41,624 nt of DNA, taken from NCBI GenBank assembly GCA_000151295.1, contig GG745333.1, forward strand, positions 1,437,485 through 1,479,108, in the 5' to 3' direction. Positions 10,744 through 22,700 of this stretch are shown here, piece by piece (the stretch's first letter is position 1; each line of letters starts with the position of its first letter). Origin of the DNA: Allomyces macrogynus ATCC 38327. Taxonomy: Eukaryota; Blastocladiomycota; Blastocladiomycetes; Blastocladiales; Blastocladiaceae. The position numbers and the translations under genes were made by a program. The notes beneath the pieces are model-generated. The model was not told the DNA's origin. It did not search any database and saw only the letters and a program-made list of their open reading frames with translations.

Positions 10744-12530
10744 GGCGGCAGTTGGGCGCTGGGCGGTGGGAGTCGGGAGCTCAAAGGCAGAGCAGACACA
10801 GAGAGAGGACGTGAGGACGTGTTGCAAGCGCGGCTGGCTGGCAATCCTCCAAGTCGGGAGGAGAGGCGAGGATGTGGGCGGTGGCGGCGGCGACGACTCA
10901 AAGGTGATTTGTTGGCGGCGGCAGCGGCGAGAATAAAGCGCAGATGCCGCTGTTGCGCTCACAGTCACACGCAAGCGGTCGCTGGCACCGAAAAACAACA
11001 CGGCGGGCCCAGAAACTCTCCGTAAAACGAGATCAAATCAACGTCGAGGACCGAGTCTCCGACCTGGCGCAAGGGGGAAGCGAGGGAGAGGCTCGGTGCC
11101 TTGAAAGCAAGCGGCGGGCGGTGCAACTGTGCGTTCCAGCGTTTCTTGCTCGGCCAGGTTGGGCCCGTGGTTGGTGCGCCCCGTTGCTCGCCCAGAAAAA
11201 TATTTTTTACACCACGCAGATAAATTTGCCAAGGCGCACCAGCACGCCGAGACTTCCGGCTTCCTCATTTCCAGCACGCAAACTTCTTCGCTAAAGCCGG
11301 CCTCAGCATGCTTCATATTTTTTTGATTCGACGGATTTTTCTGGTCGTTTTCCCCCTGGCTTGGAGAGCAAACGCCAGGGCCGCCTTGTCCAGCGTTTCG
11401 GCCAATTTGCCGGCCGTGTGCCCAGCGCTTTTCCTTGAGTCAGGGCCGGCGGTTGCCACCGATTCCAGATTCCAACCTGGCGGAGTCGACCATGGAGGCT
11501 AACACAGCGATCGGTGGTCCCCTTCATCGAGGTCGGGGTTTCTGACCAAAGTGAGGGCTGAACTGGGCTGGGTTGACAACATAATTGCCATTGACCACAG
11601 ATGTGCACGACGATGCTCAACGATCGTAACGTTTGAACGCGCTTCTCCCATACCAGGTCGTAGGTCGTGAAAGGACGTTGAATTTGTCCGCGGACCAGCA
11701 GCAACCCCAGTCGGCGGTTCACGCCGCGCTCTTCGACCGGTGGTGCAAAAACAATTCGACCGCAAGCAGGTCCATGTCCACGACGAAGTTGTGAGTTGTC
11801 GCTGAGCGATCCTGAGCGGCTCTGAGGTGGACACGATGCAGTCTGCGTCCCAATGACCAGCAATTCGTCCTGGTCTGCGCATCGGCGAAGAGGCCCTGAC
11901 CGGATAAGAAGGGATGGCAGGGCCTCTGAAGAAGTAACCTTGTTCACTTTCGACGACTGCCAAGCAATGGGCGGCGGCGAGGCGGAGGTCCGGGCATGCT
12001 GGCATGGGTGCTGGCGCAGGTCTCTGTCACGAGCCGGGCGTGATCAGGCGCGAATTAGTCGTGCGCGAATTCAAGAGCCTCCAGCAGGCGGCCGAGTGCT
12101 GCCAGAATTGCCCTGCCGATAACGAGTGAGGGTGCCCAACCACTTGGATTGCGAGACGCGCTCAAAAGACTGCTAACAGATCACGCGTAGATCACGCGTT
12201 AATCACGACGAACGGTTCGCGCGTTTTCAGTTGTTGGTTCATGTGCCTGTCCCCCCCTGGCGCTGTCGACGAGCAGAAGAGTGAGCACCACGCTGCTTTC
12301 CGCACTGCTACATGAGATAAATACAGGGCGACGGCGTCGTCGACACGCCGGATGTTCTGCTCAGTTGCCCTTTCACGACGTGCGACACAACTCTTCACAC
12401 AGCTGTATCCTCAGCGCTGCGTTTCGTCTCGTTCTGTGCACACGAAGTGGGAACGAACCCCGACGTAATCATTTTTTCAAGACTCCAAATGGACAAGCAG
12501 GCTGCGTCCTCACCTAGGACATTTTTCACC
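10744..12530. other. large divergent intergenic region
   Basis: These 1787 bases separate the desaturase (-) from the small unknown gene (+). GC is lower than in exons, with an AT-rich stretch near 11190-11240 and 11315-11345. Overlapping open frames of up to 215 codons exist on the minus strand at 11300-12000, but they show no domain, no clear splice structure and no biased frame, so I do not call a gene. Paired ACGCGT sites occur at 12183 and 12194. Confidence 0.5.
12179..12207. promoter_or_regulatory. Paired ACGCGT (MCB-like) sites in a short direct repeat
   Basis: The unit GATCACGCGT occurs twice in succession, followed by a partial third copy (ATCACG). ACGCGT lies at 12183-12188 and 12194-12199, 11 bp apart, about one helical turn. 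ACGCGT is the core site of fungal MBF (Mbp1/Swi6-type) factors. The site is about 340 bp upstream of the gene at 12531. Chance occurrence in GC-rich DNA is possible. Confidence 0.3.
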
Positions 12531-12901
12531 ATGGCCACCCCGTCGACCCCGTACCCACCGCCAGTCCCCGCAACCGCGCGCCCGACCGCGCCCACCGCTG
12601 CCGCCGGCCCCGCCGCCACGACCAACGGCCGGTCCGCATCCATGTCGATTCCCGCACCAGCAGCACCGCGCGGTACGGTCCCTGCCTTGGCGAGCTCGAC
12701 CTTGATCGCAACTCTGATAAGTCATTCCCTCTAGGCCATCCGGCATTCACGTCGCCGACGGGGGACATGCTCTGGTTCTCCGCGCCGCCCGCCGACGTGG
12801 TTGTCTCGCGCCCCGGCGCGATGCCGTCGCTCGAGTACCTCGCGTTCAAGCGGCGACAGCAGGAACAACAGCAGGCGACGGCGCCGACGAGGCCAGTATA
12901 A
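12531..12901 (+). CDS. Small protein of unknown function (102 aa, 2 exons)
   Basis: Exons are 12531-12672 and 12735-12901. The 62-nt phase-1 intron begins GTACGG and ends CCTCTAG. The chosen ATG has the context TTCACCATGG; an upstream in-frame ATG at 12489 would add 14 residues. The N-terminal half is Pro/Ala/Thr-rich and disordered. The C-terminal half is denser: GHPAFTSPTGDMLWFSAPP, then SLEYLAFKRRQQEQQQ, which looks like a short conserved motif followed by a basic, glutamine-rich helix. I do not recognise the family. It has no signal peptide or membrane segment. Its stop lies only 68 bp from the convergent stop of the P5B ATPase gene. Confidence 0.65.
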
Positions 12902-12969
12902 AGAATTCGCTATGATTCAAACTGTAAATAAAACCAACCGCCCTGCATCCTCCTGGACCTTGGTAACTG

Positions 12970-15900
12970 CTAACTGCCACCCCACGCGCGATTCCCCGCC
13001 GACACGGTCGCCGCTGCGGCCTCGTCGGCTGCAAACATGGCGGCCACCTGCTTGAAGGGCTTGACGGGTTCGTGCCGCAGAACTCCACGCGCGCGACCCG
13101 TCCACCGCAGGAGCCGACGGATGGCGCGATTGCCGACGGCGGAGAGCGGGACGTAGAGGTACTTTTCCGCGACCCAGGCGACGGCAAAGTGGAGCGAGGC
13201 GATCAGCAGGATGCGCAGCTGGAAGTCGAACGGCAGCGGGAGCAATTCAAAGAGGTCCATGGTCCCGGGGTCGCGCGTGGCGAGCAGGCCGATGTTGACG
13301 AACATGAGCACGAGCACCGAGGCGATGAATGCGTCTGGGTGAGGGAGAAGGGAGTGGGTGAGTGAGCACAACTCACGCACAGACTGCCTCTCGGGCAAAC
13401 AGAACACGTACAGTTCTTGAGCATGCTCGACCGGTACGGAGGTCCCACCGTAAAGCACACGGCGACCACAATGTACTGGAACGACGACAGGAAGAAGAGC
13501 GCCGAGTTCTCAAAGCAAATGAGCTCCTTCTCGTCCGGGTTGACAATCGGCTTCGTGTACCACGGCTGTTGCGTGACGTGCTGGAACATGAACAGCTGGA
13601 ACGCGAGTTGCAACAAAATGTTGCCAATCAGCGACGTGAGCACCTTCTTGGAGAGCAGGTTGGCCGTGGGGCGCTTCGGGACCAGAGCATGGTACGCGCT
13701 CGACCGACCCACTGGAGGAGGGGGGCATCGGTCAGAAATTGGGCACAAGCAAGCAGAAAGGAAACACTTGGAAACGCACTCGTCACGGCCAGCGGCAAGA
13801 TGATCGCCAAGTCGACATACAAGAACTGGAAATCGCCGAGGTTGCTCGCGACCGTATACAGCGTCGTGACGCTCGTAAACTGAATAAACGAGTAGAGCGC
13901 CATGTACTTGAAGCACGAAAAAGACGTGACGAGCGCGGCACGCCCTTCCTTGATCACGTCCAGAATGCACGTAATATCGTGCGACGTCGACGTGAACGGC
14001 GCGGCGACCGACGCCTCGGCCTCGGACAGCGACAGACCCACGTCCGCCTGCTTGAGCGCGGCACAGTCGTTGGCGCCGTCGCCCGTAAACGAGACGCAGT
14101 ACCCCATTTCCTGCAACTTTTCGACGAGCCACTGCTTCTGGTCTGGGCTCATGCGCGCATACACTTGGCCCTTGTAGAGCATGCGCCAGATCGTCTCCTG
14201 CGGCGCGTGCTCGAGCACCCAGTCGAACACGTGGCCCGTGACGGCGAGCGCATACGGCGCCGTGCGTCGCCGGTGCTCGGCCCCCGCGACCGCGACCCCG
14301 CACGGCGTCAGCGTCATCGGGTCGAGCGTGTACCGCGGATCGTCAAACGCCTCCCAGACGACATGCGTGCGCGCACCCGGCACGACCAGCGCCCCCGCCT
14401 CCGTCTCCGACGACGACGCCGACGAGGGCGACGGGTCGTCGCGAGCGTGCACGAGCCGCGGGACGTAAATATCGTCGGTACGGTCGACGATCCCGCACTC
14501 GCGCGAGACGGAAATGGCCGTGAGGACATTGTCCCCCGTGCACATCATGCACCGGATCTGCGCCGTGCGCAGAATGTCGAGCGCGACCTTGGACCCGGGC
14601 TTGAGCTTGTTTTCAAAGACGACGAACGCGAGGAACGTCAGGCCTGATTCGGCCTGCATGCGCGGCATCTTGTCGACCTTGATCAGGTTGAGCCCAGAGA
14701 GGTCGCGGCACGCGAGCGCGATCATGCGGAACCCGTTGTGTGCGAGGTCCGTGAGCCGCTGGTCAAAGTTGATGGGCACTGCATGGTCAAGGTCGAGAGG
14801 GCGTCAGTATCTGCACGGCCTGTATCGAACACAGCAAAAGGGCAAAACGTACGAGACGCCGGATCGCAAATCTCGCGCACCGACTCGGGCGCGCCCTTGC
14901 AAAATAGGCGGAACCCGTCGTCGAGCTTTTTCGTGACCACCGACATGCGCCGCAACTCCGAGACAAACTCAAACTGCTTGATGATGCCGATATCCTCGAG
15001 CCCGTCGCGCGACTTGACGTTGGTCGAGAGCACCGTTTCCTCGAGCAGCCAGCCCGTCCACGCAAACATTTTCAAGTCGAGCGGGTCACCCACATGCTGT
15101 GCGTCGAGCACCTTGATCCCGTGGCACGTGGCCATGGCGTGCATCGCCAACCCGGCACCCGCGTCGCTCGGCGTCTTGGCCACGTCGGCCGGGGTCATGA
15201 GCAGCGGCGAGAACCGCGTCGTGCCGTTATCTGCGACGAGCGTGTGCACGCCCAATACGTCGAGCCCGTCTTCGGTGAGCGTACCCGTCTTGTCGAAGCA
15301 AATGGCGTTGACTTTTCCGCCGACGTTGACGTGGTTCGGCGAGATGCAGAAAATGTTGGCCTTGCGCAGCCGCGAGATCGCAAACGACGTGCCGATCGAC
15401 ATGGTCGCGGGCAGCGCCGGCGGGATGATGATCGTGATCAGGTCGAGCGCGCGCAGCAGGATCACGCGCACCGAGGCCTTGTGCTGGATGAAGTTGTAGA
15501 GGCTGAAGCAGAACCCGATCGCCGCTGTAAACAGGCGTAAGTCAGTCTTCGCGTCGTGCACTCACCAAAACAGCTCGTAGAGCACGTACCAAAACAGGCC
15601 AGCACGCCAATAAACCGGAACGAGTCGCGGTAAAACTTGAACTTGTGCGGTTTCGGGAACAGCATCGACCGGATCAGCGACCCCTTGGTCGTGTTGAACC
15701 CGGTGCGTACGGCCATGGCCAGCGCCGACTCCGCCACCGCGCCAGGCGCCGCCGTCGCCGCTGCCGCCGACCGCACACGAATCACGCGCGTGCCGCAAAA
15801 CAGGAACGACTTGGACACGTTGGCGGGCACTTGCGGGTCGTGCAAGTTCACAGCGTCGAGCATGCGCACATCGTCGGCACTCACTTTGCTCACGGGGATC

Positions 15901-17350
15901 GACTCACCCGTGAGCATCGACTCGTTGACGATGCAGTCGCCCGAGAGAAGCAGCGCGTCGCACGGGAATTGGGTAAAGTCGGCCATCGACACTTCGAAGA
16001 GGTCGCCCGGGACGAGATCGAGGTTGGTCATCTTGCGCCCTGTACACCATGAGCCAGGATCGGTCTGGGTCAATCTCGATTGTCCAAAAAGAGCAAGTCA
16101 GGAAATATCAGTCGATACGCACATTGTCCACCGCGCAACACATTCACCAAGCACGTAAACCGGCTCATTTCGCGCAACCGCTTGATATTGCGCTTGGTCT
16201 CAACGAGCGTCTCGAGCGTCGACAGCACCGACAAGATGAAAATGCACGACGCGTAGTAGTAGTAGTCGTCGAGACACCACAGGATGATGCTGAACACTTG
16301 GAAAATGTAGAACGGGTGGAGAATCTCGTTCATGACCAGCTCGAGCGTCGACCGCGCCGGAATCTCAATCGAGTTGGACCCAAACACTTGCCGCCGTTCC
16401 GCGGCCATGGCCTGCGTCAGACCAAATTGAGCGGGGCCACCGAGTGGAGGGGAGGTGGAGCCCATAGCCGCTGCGGCACCGGTCCACCGCTGGTCCTTCC
16501 AGTCGCTCGTGGTCGTGAACGACTTGGCCGCGGGACTCCACAAGTACCGCACGCAGCGGTAGTCGAAATAGACGAGCTGGTAGAGGACGTGGTCGGCCGC
16601 GGCCGCCGTGGCAGCACCCGCAAACACGTTGCTCGCATGCCCGTTGAAAAACTCGTGCTGCAGCGGGAACAAGTGCGTCTCGGTCCACGAGTTGTGCAGG
16701 TGCACCCAGACCGTCGCCGACGGCGCGACCAGCGGCGTCGTCGACTCGGCACCCGTCGCGCGTCGCGCGGCAGACGAGGACGTAGACGACGCGCCCAGCA
16801 ACATCGAGTCGTCGACGGCAGCCACGCTGCGACCAAACACGCGAATCCACTGGTCCGGGAACCACCGCGCCCATAACCCGACAAGCCCGCCCGTGACAAC
16901 GACCGCGAACAGGTACACGGCGTGCGCGACGAGCGAGACCGAGTGAAGCGTCAATCGCGCGCGTAAATCGCCGTCCTCGAGTTCCAGGACTTGCCGCCAG
17001 TACCGCCGCGCGCGCCCTTGCTTGCCCGACGCACGACGGCGTCGGTCGGCTGCCGGTGGTGGACGGCCCGGTGCGCGTGGTCCGGGTGCGGCAGTACGGT
17101 GCCGCACGGCCGTCGCGTTACCCGCGACCGATGTGGCCGTGCCATCGCGCCACTCGTCGTCGTCGTCGTCGTCGCTCGGCGAGAGGAGCTCGTCGCCTGA
17201 CGTTGGCGATTGCTTGGGCGATTCGATGGCGTCGCCCGCGGGCGTGCCGGGTGCGGGCGGCATGGTGATGGCGAGGTCCGGCCGCGACGACGCGCGCGTC
17301 GTGGGCGGTGGCGGCGGCGGCATGCCGGCAGATGGTGGGTGCGGGCCCAT
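12970..17350 (-). CDS. P5B-type ATPase, ATP13A2/Ypk9 family (1337 aa, 6 exons)
   Basis: Exons are 16123-17350, 15590-16039, 14853-15524, 13780-14778, 13412-13711 and 12970-13334. All introns are phase 1, short (71-83 nt), and begin GTGCGT or GTACGT. The total is 4014 nt. P-type landmarks are in order: actuator TGES (about 453-456), the M4 motif PPALP (about 594-598) that marks the P5B branch, phosphorylated Asp in [10 protein letters not shown] (about 637), the P-domain hinge TGDGAND (about 1015-1021), and six C-terminal membrane segments. P5B pumps sit in vacuolar/lysosomal membranes, and animal members export polyamines; that substrate is inferred from the family. The N-terminal 150 residues are Pro/Ser-rich. 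The first ATG in frame is at 17350. The frame stays open upstream without an ATG, so an extra 5' exon is possible. Confidence 0.94.
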
Positions 17351-18036
17351 CACGGTTGGTCGGAAATTGGCCAAGTCGATCGGGAGCCACGGTTGACTTG
17401 ACGAGGGCGGGTCCAACGGGGTCCCGACGGGTCCACAGCCCGGTCGCGTGCTGTTGACAGAGCTTGAGCGCGCGCAGAGACGGAGAACAAGCCAGCGGTG
17501 GTCGAAGTAGTTTTGCGGGTGGAGGAGGGAGGATCCAGGGACACCAACCGTAGACCGTCGACTTTGACGGGCTAATCATTCCACCAAAATGCGACCACGT
17601 GCCCGCGTGTATGTCCGAGTAACCGGCCTGACTCGATTCCCCTCTGTCCTCGGTCAGACCTCGGCTGAAAACCACGAACAGAACCATTGGCCACGATCTG
17701 GTGCAGCGCGGACCAAGAATGATGATGACAATGGATGCGTTCCCGTTTGCCACACAGCGCATTGTATGTAGGATTCAATATCAACTCGGTACTATTGTAA
17801 AAGAGACGCGCGACGCCCGGCGCGCGGTGGGGGGTCGAGAATGAAAGATGGGACAACAGCAAAAGCGACGCCGGCAGCACACGCGCGCCATCCAGCTCGC
17901 ACGCAGGTCCTGCGGTGTGGAGCGGTGCGGTACGGGAATAGAACGTGGGTTTATTCCCACACTGCAAGCGAGGAGGACGGCGACAACGGCGAGCACAGGC
18001 GCACGCCCATGCTGCGCGAAGGGGAGCGAGGGCGCC
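17351..18036. other. intergenic region between tandem minus-strand genes
   Basis: These 686 bases hold the P5B ATPase promoter and the 3' region of ATP synthase subunit b. No convincing exon, repeat or RNA gene is seen. Confidence 0.55.
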
Positions 18037-19298
18037 TTACGCCTTCTTGGCGGCCGCCAGCGCATCAATGTCGGCAATGCACTGGTCCAGGATGGCTTGT
18101 TGCTAAACAGAACAAAACGGCGGGATCAGTCAACATGAACGGGAGCGCAACTCATTCAGACATGCGCTTACCGTCTTGGGGTCCTTGAGCTGAGCGTAGA
18201 GCTTGTCGAGCACACGCGTCGCCAGCTCCTTCTGCTCACGCTCGCGCACCGACGTCTCGTGGCGCACCCACGCGTCGAGCGTCGCCTTGATGTCGGCCAC
18301 GTAGGCCGTGCGCTGCTTGAGCTCAAAGGCCTTAGCCTCGAGGTGCGCCATGTCCTGTTCGTGGTGGGGGACACGATGGTGAGCGAAAGCGATTCGAACA
18401 GAGTGGTGTGTGAAGGCAAGGACGAACCTTTGACATGGCGAAGAGCGACTTGGTCACGTCAACGACATCGGCCATCTCGGCAACCGAGTCGATCTGCTCC
18501 TTGACGGCAATCTTGTGGTCCTCGCGCGCCTTGGTCAGGATGGTCATGATGTTCTATCCACGGTGGTTGCCAACCGCAAGTCAATCAGTGTCAGCGAATC
18601 CCGTCTTCCCCAACCATGCCGTCTTCCCCAACCATGCGCAAAATCATGCGTGCCGCGTACCGAGATACGGCCGTCCGACCACTGCTTGATCGGCTCCTTG
18701 AGACCGCGGTAGAGCACGGTCGCGATACCCAGGAAGGCGCCGAGCACGATCGTCTCCTCGTTGATCACGTAGATCTCCTTGGAAATGGCAAAGATCGACC
18801 CACCCGTGGCCAGCGTGAGCAGACCCGTCTTGGTCACAATGTTGTTGCCGGGCAGCGCATCGATCACGCTCTTGGCCTTCTCGGCGGGCTCCGGGCGGTT
18901 CTCTAGCGAGTCGTGCCGCTGGGTCAGTGCCATGGTACGCGGAGCAAACAGCCGTGTGGATGGCGCGCGCGTCTTCTTGACGTACCCGTAGCGTAGCCGC
19001 TGAGCGTTCAGGTTCGGCAAGAGAGCAATCCGGTCATTGTCGTGTGGTGGTGCAATGTGCGCGCGATACACACGGGTTCGGTGGAGCCTTGTCGTCAGTC
19101 ACTGATCGATTGGATTTGCTGCACCCAGCACAACTGCGCCATTTTCTGCAAACCGAACCGCGTGCGGGTCGTCGTTCACAGCGCGCGGCGCGGTACTCGT
19201 GGTCGGGCGGCAGGTACGGACCGGGCGGCCAGGACGCGTGGGACGGGGGCCAGGGCGCGGACGCCGGTGGCGCGGGCGGCAGCAAGTCGGAGGGCCAT
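18037..19298 (-). CDS. ATP4: Mitochondrial ATP synthase subunit b (237 aa, 5 exons)
   Basis: Exons are 19218-19298, 18661-18918, 18428-18553, 18172-18354 and 18037-18102, all phase 0, total 714 nt. The 27-residue first exon (MALRLAAARATGVRAL...) is an Arg/Ala-rich, acid-free mitochondrial presequence. The mature part matches fungal subunit b: EKAKSVIDALPGNNIVTKTG, two membrane helices (IFAISKEIYVI and VLGAFLGIATVLY), then a long amphipathic stator helix (EDHKIAVKEQIDSVAE, EAKAFELKQ, LDAWVRHE). Length is close to yeast Atp4 (244). It forms the peripheral stalk of the F1Fo complex. The second exon could begin at 18999 in the same frame, adding 27 residues. The intron at 18554-18660 contains a perfect tandem duplication. 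One donor is GTTCGT. Confidence 0.93.
18599..18636. repeat. Tandem 18-bp duplication inside an ATP4 intron
   Basis: Two adjacent near-identical 18-base units (GTCTTCCCCAACCATGCC on the plus strand) lie wholly within the intron 18554-18660. The second copy differs only at its end. It looks like a replication slippage product. Confidence 0.85.
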
Positions 19299-19770
19299 GG
19301 CGGTGCGTGTGGTCGTCGGTCTTTCGGCGGCGGCAACGGCGAGGTCGACGATGATCGTGAAGCGCTCGGGCGAGCTACGGCTCAACACAAATCGTTCAAA
19401 GCGTGAGTCCACGTGGCCGATAACCTGAGAGAGGAGGGCTGCTTAACCTGACGATTATTGAAGACACTTAACCTCAGGACATCGTCGGCAAGGCGGCATG
19501 ATGGTTCGAGATCGAGCGCGATGACCCATCGCCGCGATGGGTGCGAGCCAGCGCGAGTAAGAGCGCAGGCCAGCATGGTTGCGGATGAGATCTGAATGTA
19601 TTCGACGACGAACGAGTATTTGAAAGAAAGAACACAATGGAAAAAAAACCAAACACGACAAGAAACCAAACTACCCAACGAAAACAATCGCAAATGGTAT
19701 TGATCCCACAACCCCAACCCGAAGGAAAACGTCAACATCCCCCCCCCCCCCCCCTCCTCGCACCGGTCCC
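19299..19770. other. intergenic region between tandem minus-strand genes
   Basis: These 472 bases hold the ATP4 promoter and the 3' region of the homeodomain/TFIIS-N gene. Apart from the poly-C run near its end, I see nothing distinctive. Confidence 0.55.
19739..19754. repeat. 16-nt poly-C tract
   Basis: An uninterrupted run of 16 C on the plus strand begins 17 bp past the stop codon of the homeodomain/TFIIS-N gene (which reads leftward), so it lies in that gene's 3' untranslated region as poly-G on the transcript. Confidence 0.85.
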
Positions 19771-22700
19771 TCACGACGACGCGGTCGCCTTGTTCTTCTT
19801 CTTCTTGCCCTTGTTCTTCCTCTTCCCTCCCGCGGCCGCCGCATACGGGTGGAACCGCTTGCCCGCATCCGGCTCGGGCGTACCACGGCTACCTGTCGCC
19901 ATGGTCGCCGCCGCAGGCATCGCCAAACCAGCGGGCGGGACCGCGAGCGTATGTGCTGGGTTGATCGGCGCGGGCGGGATCTGCATCTGGCCCTGCAGCA
20001 TGCGCAGCAGGTGTGCGGCCTGCTGGTCCTGGCCGAGCATTGTTGCCAGTGCCGGCGCCGTCGGAGCGCCCGAGAACTGGCCAACGAGGGCATGCAAGTT
20101 CATCGGTGGTTGTCCTGCGGGGGGAGCAAAGGCGCTAAACGAACCGAGAAGCTGGTGGAGGGCGTCCATGTTGGCGCCGCCGAGGAGCGGGGCCTGTAGC
20201 GGTGGAGGCGGCGGCAGGGTGGCCGCGTTCGGGTCCATGAACGCGCGAATCTGCGGGTTCTTGATCGTCGAAAAGTCGAGCGGGGACTACAATTAAAGGA
20301 GTCAAACGATCAGTCACTGGCACTGTGTGCAAGCGGGATGAGCAAAAAATATCATACCAGAGGACGCGGCGGCCTTTCGACCTCGCGCGGGAAATACGCC
20401 GTGCGCGTGGGCGACGCCGGCGTCGGCGGAATCAAGAGCTCCGTCAAGTACTCGACCGCCATTCTCGGATCCACCTGCTCAATCTCCTGCGAGTTGGCAC
20501 CGCGCAGCTCACCCGTGGTCGCGACCGGACACGGCACGGGCTCGCGCCACGCGATCCTGGGCTCGTGCTTTTCCCGCCCAAACGCGGCACGTCCCTCGGC
20601 GCGCTCGAGCGCGCGCGCGTCATTGATCGCTTTGTGCGTCGGTTCCGGGTTCACGTCCATGTCGTCGTCGGCGTCGTCACCGGCCTCGGCCATGTCCCAG
20701 TCCATGCTCGCAGCGGCCGCGACATTCGCGTCGGCGCGCGCATAGTCGACGCGAAAACTCGCGGATCGCGCACAGGTCGCGCCGTCGTTGTCGAGCCACT
20801 TGATCCGCCCGACGCGACGCGGCGGCTGTCCGGGCTTGCGCAGGATCCCGCCCGCCGAGCCTGACGGGGACAACGACGTGCCGGCGTAGCCGGACCCGTT
20901 TTTGCCGCCGCGCACGACAATCTTGCGCTTGATCCCGCGCACGGCCAGCGGGTCGTCGTTGGCCGTCGTCGCCGAGGGCGGCGACATGGGCTTTTCAGGA
21001 CTCTTGGGTCCGTCAGGCGTGGCCGATGCCAGTCCTGCCGGGCTCGTGGTCGCGAGCGTCGGTGGGGCCGTCGTGATCCGCGCGGGCTTGGCAACAAACT
21101 TGGTCGTCGTGCCGTTGGGCTTGGCCGCGGCCGCGTCGGCAAGGAACCCGAGCGGGCTCGGCGGCTTGGGCGGCATCGTCGCGGCGGAAGCGGTTGCGAG
21201 AGCGGCGGGCGTGGGCTTGGTGATCCGGTCCTTGTTCAGAACCGGGCGCATCTTGGTGTTGGACGGGGGGGGGGCCGACGATCCCGCGGTCGTGGGCGCC
21301 GCCGGTGCCGAATCGCTCAACACACGGCGCGCCACTTTTCGCGGAGTTTCTGCGCGCCTTCTTGAATATCTACGGCACCGAAAGAAAAAAGAAGGCACGA
21401 CGGCAAAATTGCTTTGGTGGGTTGTTCATGTATTTTGCAGCAGCCCACAGCCGAGGTACAGTGCAGCAGCAGCAGTAGCAGCAGCAGCAGTGCCCGATCC
21501 TTTGTCGATTTTATGTCTCCGCGCACGACCAACCCTGCAGCAGCCCGACCCACCGCCGCTGCCGCCGCCGCCGATTGGAATGAACAAAGCAAGTTCCATG
21601 AACCTTTGTCAGTGGCCGTGTTGCCCACGTGCGAAAGAACCCTGGAGAGCAGCCGAAACTCTTCGGCTTGATCGTTGATGTGGTGCGCCTGCACCGGGAG
21701 CGCAGCCAGGGCCTGTTGTTCCGGGAAATTGGTTGATTGTTTGAAGCAACAGAGAGAGGGAGAAAAAGAGAAACGCACCGAGATCCACGCGCCGAGCACC
21801 GTCAAGTTGCTTTGCTTGACAGCGCGGGTCAACCAGCTGGCCACGAGCTTGATCGAGTTGCGGAGCATAATGAATCTAAACACAGATCATTGGTGTGAGT
21901 GAGCGATCGGTCATCTTGGAGCCATCAACGCGACGCCGGCCACATCGCTCAAAAAAGCGAAACGTACTCGATCTGAATCGCGCGCCGCGACCTCCTCAGC
22001 ATGGCCGCGAGCGTGATCTTCTCCTGCTCCGACCGCTCGCCCTTGTCGGCGACGAGCCAGTCGTAGAACGCCTTGGACCGCAGCGTGTGCTCGTCGATGA
22101 ACGCGCCCTTGGCGTCGGCGAGCGACAGCAAGTAGTCGCTCTTGCGCGCCGCCGCCGCCGTGGCCGCTACCGGGACTGGAGCAGGCGGCGGTGCCAGAGT
22201 GGCTGCGACCGTATTGGGCAATATCTGGTTGCGGCGCTCGCGGCGGCGCTTGAACCACGGCAGCAACTGCTCAGGCGTGATCGTGGCAATCTCGGCACAC
22301 CAGTCGCGCGCCTGCTGTTGCGTCGGGTGCTGCGTCGTGGCAAACTTGGCCTCGAGCCAGTTCTTTTCGCTCTGCGTGAACTGCTTGCGCGCCTCTAAAC
22401 ATAAGGGACCGAGGTTGTTGGGAGTGAGTGAGTGACACGATCGATGTGGCAACGAATGGATTCCGAGTCCGCGAATAGCTCAAGGATAGTGTGCAAGGGG
22501 CAGCAACAGCGGCAACTTCCGGTGGACATAATCCCCCTGGCCCACATCCATGAACCCCTCGCCGGCCGAGCGCCGTCAGCAGGACGCCGACCATTTCGCT
22601 CGCGCCGCCGGCCGAGATCTAACATGCGTCGCACGAAGCGGGTGTGGAGTGAGGGGCTCATTCGAGGCCACGTCGATCAGCCAGGCAGTTGCCGTCGTCG

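Noticed and set aside
11303..12005. Overlapping minus-strand ORFs in the 1.8-kb intergenic region
   Set aside because: No domain, no phase-consistent splicing and no frame preference.
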